A stretch of DNA of 64,000 nucleotides. Origin: Chamaecyparis obtusa. Lineage: Eukaryota > Streptophyta > Pinopsida > Cupressales > Cupressaceae. This document shows, in pieces, positions 59,128-64,000 of the stretch. The stretch lies in assembly GCA_027943335.1 (NCBI GenBank), contig BSBK01006342.1, positions 1,262,501 to 1,326,500 of the forward strand. The letters are read 5' to 3'. The number at the start of each line of letters is the position of its first letter. Within the stretch, counting starts at the first letter, position 1. Under the pieces are notes generated by a model. That model had not been told where the DNA came from and did not search any database. It was given only the letters and a program-made list of their open reading frames with translations. The position numbers and the translations under genes were made by a program.

Positions 59128-62100
59128 AATATGTCTACTATCTACTCCTTTGTGCTTATGTACTCAAGTCTAACTTCTTTCTCAGTAACTTTCTCTCTTA
59201 CTACATGATACTTAATCTCTATATGCTTTGTCTTAGAATGTAATATAGGGTTCTTAGATATACTAACTATGTTGGTGTTATCACAATATATAACAACAGG
59301 TTCAACAAACTCTATTCCAATATCCTTCAACATCTGCTTCATCCAAATTATCTAGTTGCAATTGTTTGCTACTGCTACATATTCTACTTTTGCTGTGCTC
59401 TATGAAATACAATTTTGCTTCTTGCTTAGCCAAGAAACCTATCTTCCTCCAAGGAAAATTGCACCACCACTGGTGCTCTTTTTATTATCAACACTGCCTC
59501 CCCAATCAGCATCTGTATATGCACATAGGGTAAAATCATTAGAATTTTCATACCATATTCCATAGTCCATTGTGCCTCTTAAATATCTTAGTATCCTCTT
59601 TACTGCTGCATAATTTGATTCTCTAGGTTCAACTTGAAATATTTCTATAATTCCAACTGAATATGCTATATCAGGTCTTATATGTGTCAAGTACTACAAT
59701 CCTCCAATCATAGATCTATACTTCTTCTGTTCAACTATAGGAGTCTTATCTATGCTAGATAATTTATGTCCAGTTACCATAACTGTTCCAACTAGTTTAT
59801 AGTTCTCCATTCCAAATCTCTTTAACAAATCATTCAAGTACTTTGTCTGGCATACAAAGATGCCATCACTATTTTGTGTTATCTATAATCCCAAAAAGTA
59901 TTTCATTTCACCAATCATACTCATTTCAAATTTAGTTTTCATTTCATCAGCAAATTTATCACTAGCTTCATCTTCTCCTCCAAAAATAATGTCATAAAAA
60001 AAAATAACTATAATTAACAAACCATTTTCAATTTATTTTGTGTATAGGTTGCTATCGGTTGTTCCTTTTTTAAATCCCAATTTTAACAAATACTTATCCA
60101 ATCTTGCATACCAAGTTCTAGGTGCTTGCTTTAGTTTATATAAGGCTTTCTTCAGTTTACATACCATATCTCCTTCTTGAGTCAAAGGAAAACCTTCAGG
60201 ATGCTCAATATAGACTTCTTCTTCCAATTCTCCATTCAGAAATGTTGACTTCACATCCATCTAATATACTTTGAATTTCTTAAAAGCTGCATAGGCCAAA
60301 AACATTCTTACTACTTCAATTCTTGCTACTGGTGCAAAAGTTTCTTCATAGTCAATTCCTTCTTGTTGTGAGTATCCCTTACATACTAATCTTTCTTTGG
60401 TTCTTACTACTTCTCCTTGTTCATTCATCTTGTTTCTGAATACCCATTTAGTTCCAATAACATTCTTATCTTTAGGTCTAGGGACCGATTCCCATATCTT
60501 GTTGTTTTCAATCTGATCTAGTTCTTCTTTCATAGCTTTAATCCTATGTTCATCTTCACAAGCTTCACTAGTAGATTTAGGTTCAATTTGAGAAATCAAA
60601 CATAATTTTTCTTGTACCTTATTTCAAGTTAGAACTCCTCTATCTATGCTTCCAATAATCTCCTCAACATGATGATTCCTTGATAAGTTCTTGTTAGGTG
60701 TCACTATCTCAAATCTCACTTTAGGTGTCAGTTCTTCAATGATTTCACTATGGCTTTCATTCAAAAAGTCAGTGTTAGTCTCATAGAATAATTCAATAGT
60801 TTCAGTGTTAGGTTTAGGATGATTTCCTTCATTAGATTCATAATCAAGCATTCTTTCCTAAATTTTGAACTTTTCATCAACTTTAACATTTGCGCTCTCA
60901 ACAATAGTCTTAGTTCTCTTTTTATAACATCTATAAGCTTTTCTCTTCAAAGAATATCCAAGAAATATACCTTCATCACTTCTAGGATCAAACTTTCCAA
61001 TATCATCATCTCTCTTTATATAACATTTGCTTCCAAAAATTCTAAAATACTTAACAAAGGGTGCATGTCCAAACCATAATTTATAGAGTGTGTTGTCTAT
61101 GTCTGCTCTGATTTGTACTCCGTTCATTGTATACATTGTTGTGTTCACTGCTTCTCTCCAGAATATCTTTTCCAAATCATTCTCAAATAATATAGCTCTT
61201 GTTGCTTCAATCACTAATCTATTTCTTCTTTCTACAATACCATTTTGTTCAGGTGTTCTAGGGACTGAAAACTATCTCTTAATACCATTCACTTCACAAA
61301 AGGTGTTAAACTCTCTAGAAGTAAATTCTCCACCTCTACTAGATCTCAAACATTTAATTTTCATTCTGGATTCATTCTCAACTTTATTCTTAATGATCTT
61401 AAACTTATCAAATGCTTCAAACTTTTCTTTAAGAAATGCAATCCACATCATTCCTGTAAAATCATCAACAAGAATCATAAAATACCTTTCTCCATAGAAT
61501 CCTCTAGTCCTTGTAGGACTGCTCAAATCTGTATGAACAATCTCCAACATCTTTGCAGATGTAAATTTCTTACTGGGAAATGAACTTCTCTTCTATTTCA
61601 CCATCACACATTCCTTGCAAATCATGTTAGTAGTTTTCATAATTTTAGGCAAATCTATTACTACAAGTGTAGTACTTATTTTCACAATGTTATCAAAATT
61701 TATATGACAAAATTTATAATCCAATCAGCTTTCTTTTCAACTTGAGAAACTAGGGCTTTTTCTTCCTTAACATCTGTTTCAAGATTTTCTTCTTTAATTG
61801 CTACAAATCCTATGTCATCATTATTCTCAGTATCACTTTCACTTAAAGTTCTCTCTATACTAGCTTCAAGATCTTCATCATTAGCATAATAACATTCCTT
61901 AGATCTTCTAGGCTTGAAATCATTTCTATACTTTTTAACTCTCTTAGGACATTTAGATGCAAAATGACCATATTCTTGACAAGTCCAACATTTAATAATT
62001 TTCTTACCATCTGGTTCTCTCTTCACAAGTAAGGCAATACCTTCTTCAATCTTCCTATCTTCTTCATTTCTAGATCTACTTCTGGCAACATAATCTCCAC

Positions 62101-62719
62101 TCATATTTGTGCTTCTTGACAAAGTAGGGCAAACACTAAGAGCACTGAATGCTATCTCCATTCTAGGCAAATCTCTTGATAACCTTAGGTTTATTTTTTC
62201 TACTTCCAATCTTCCAAGAAGAGTCTCTCTAGTAAAGTTCAAAGTAGAAGGTATAACTTGTTCAATTATCTATGTTTTCTGCTTAAAGGCAAGAGTCAAT
62301 GTCCTCAAAATTTTCCATATAACTTCATTTTCCATCTTTGTTCCTCCGCAAGATTTTATGCCTGCAACAATTTTTGACATTCTACCAATATAGCTTCTAA
62401 CATATTCATCTTCCATCATTCTTATATCTTCAAATGCACATATCCAATTATGTAATCTAACTTTCTTTTCATGTTCATCACCTTCAAAAGTAGATTGTAA
62501 AGCTTTCCAAATTTCATGAGATATTTTCAAACATTTTACTTGACTACACTCATTCTTTGGAAGGGCTGTCAAAAGTTCTTCTCTAGCAAGTGTGTTACAC
62601 TTGAATAGATCTCTCTCATCATTAGAACATGTCTCAAGATTATCCTCATCAATGATAGACTTCTCATTCTTTGTATTCAACTAATGACCTGGTCCTAAAC
62701 ATAGTAGATGTGTCTTCAT
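59128..62719 (-). pseudogene. Copia gag-pol of element G (deleted)
   Basis: Gag begins near 62719 or slightly upstream. The knuckle CWTCQEYGHFASKC is intact near 61975. At about 61711-61718 roughly 400 bases are missing: the frame ADWII jumps into the pre-integrase region, so the protease DSG box and part of GAG-pre-integrase are lost. Integrase retains HTDLSSP and VDDFTGMMW. Reverse transcriptase retains [15 protein letters not shown] and [12 protein letters not shown], but the YVDD site reads FFYD beside an expanded A run (about 59997-60005). RNase H has YTDADWGG and YCDNTN. The C-terminal FTKPLP end is removed by a deletion near 59128. Several stops are present. Confidence 0.92.
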
Positions 62720-62841
62720 CTTTTCTTTCCAGCTGTCAAAATTCTTTCCATCAAACTTAGGGCTTTCTTTCTTGAAATTCACTATGGATCTCCTTAAGCT
62801 GCTAAAATTTTCTTTCAAGGACCTACCACTCTGATACCAAT

Positions 62842-64000
62842 TGTTAGAAATTAAAGTCCACCAAGATAATTGAGAGAGGGGGTGAATCAGTTATCTGATA
62901 ATTATAAATTTTATCAACTTCAATAGATTTTAACCATGTAAGCAATATAATTACCAACCACAGAAAGATATTCATACACAATAACACAATGACACAAGAT
63001 ATGTTGACTAGGGAACCTCTTGATCAAAGAGTAAACCTCGGTGGGAATGATGCCCACAAAAGATGCACTAATATGAATATTCCTTGTGAAATGATGGACT
63101 CTGTTAGGAGTTTAATGAAATACATTCAGTACATATGATTCCCTGTTAGGAGATTTTTAATCCCTGCTAAAAGATTCTAACTCTGTTAGGAGTTATGGAA
63201 GACAGAAGGACCCACTGCCCAAACAAATTCAATGGAAAGATCATTGAACACACTATCCAACTCATCTATAGATTATTCAATAGAATAATATCAAATCATT
63301 ATTGATCTCAACAATATGTTACTTCTTCTCTGACTGTGCCAAACTGCACTCACTGCTACACCAGATCTCAATTTCAGATCTATGTACCTCACATGTCTTC
63401 CTTCATAAATTCACTTCCAAAATCTTTCACTTTATCAATTAAATTCATCTCTATCACTTACAACAAGGAAAAACATTCCTTCCTTTATACCACACTTAGG
63501 TAATTACAAATGAGTTGACATCCACTTACAAAATAAAAGTTTCCACACATTACAACAAAAAATTACACAAAACTGTCAGCTTCCAATTAGAATAATTCTT
63601 CACTCGTGTGACCTTGAATTTTGTGTTGTCATCCACATCACTATCAACATGTCTTCAACTACTCTTTAACTGTGCAAAACCTAATTCCATCCCGATTAGG
63701 ACATATCATCCGATTTCCACAAACCGCTACTTAGGAACACTGCCTGAATACTGCTTCCACCAAAATGCTCATAACTTCCATGAACAAATGAATTACTATA
63801 TGCGCTCTTAACCATGAACATATAAAATTTCAAAGATTAAATCCTCAACATCGCCTAGCTTGATCTACAATATCCCACATGCGCTAATCAAAACATTGTC
63901 TGCTCCTCTGCTAATCTCTAGTAGACCACTGTCTTGACATCAATGACAATCATAGTCATCAATGCAACAACAACTACCATAGAATGGCTGCCAATACTCC
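62842..64000 (-). repeat. 5' LTR of element G, partial
   Basis: 1,159 bp visible, tgttagaaattaaagtccac onward. Its poly-G motif is nearly lost (gagagagggggtgaatca). Confidence 0.93.

Larger units (their letters stand above)
57848..64000 (-). mobile_element. Copia element G (second family), reaching the right edge
   Basis: 3' LTR at 57848-59040 (first base pair tg mutated to ta), interior at 59041-62841, primer-binding site at about 62827-62841, and 5' LTR from 62842 onward, cut by the window edge about 30-40 bases before its end. It sits in the terpene synthase intron of copy 2 at the same site as E in copy 1. Confidence 0.95.

Overview
The window is nuclear DNA from a seed plant with a large, repeat-rich genome. 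It is AT-rich and intron-bearing, with plant-type Ty1/Copia and PIF/Harbinger elements and class I terpene synthase exons. A gymnosperm is possible, judging from the style of the terpene synthase pieces and the element density, but I cannot prove that from the sequence. No intact host gene is present. I find no CRISPR array, bacterial operon or complete RNA gene.

Layout. 1-5795: Copia element A (minus strand), missing only its 3' LTR beyond the left edge. 5796-6830: TA-rich satellite with a perfect hairpin, and a short minisatellite. 7008-9922 plus 17060-17279: a broken PIF/Harbinger transposon with a Myb/SANT-like gene and a HARBI1-like transposase, the latter cut in two by Copia element B (9923-17059, minus, target duplication gactc). 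17800-24699: Copia element C (plus, target duplication acata), inserted in a CATA microsatellite. 24700-28162: microsatellite, a Copia gag remnant between perfect 36-bp inverted repeats, and a Harbinger-like terminus. 29773-38341: element D (target duplication gatga), a large retrotransposon with about 2.77-kb LTRs and only a gag-type reading frame. 41162-45840, 47771-52881 and 57848-64000: Copia elements E, F and G of a second family, all minus.

Hidden among these is the most interesting content: dispersed exons of terpene synthase genes, all on the minus strand. I could read them only by splicing fragments by eye. Copy 2 keeps exons 4-6 (56577-55337) and exons 7-8 (46982-46447), with element F and about 7.4 kb of other DNA inside the intron between exons 6 and 7. 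Copy 1 keeps exons 2-3 (46305-45846) and 4-5 (39955-39411), with an old LTR and element E inside. Copy 0 keeps only the 5' end (28428-28163), cut by a Harbinger-like terminus. Copies 1 and 2 carry the same LTR insertions at the same intron position, so the gene was duplicated in tandem (present period about 16.6 kb) after the insertions. The exons contain nonsense changes and frameshifts.

The elements act only on themselves. A, B and C share one gag-pol plan (gag, CCHC knuckle, DSG protease, integrase, reverse transcriptase, RNase H) and prime from initiator tRNA-Met. All visible copies are damaged. Copy-to-copy comparison shows that most in-frame stops in B and C are CAG to TAG changes, as expected from decay of methylated CHG sites. 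Element D has no enzymes and would have depended on another element. Its LTRs hold an array of hairpins and a tRNA-like segment.
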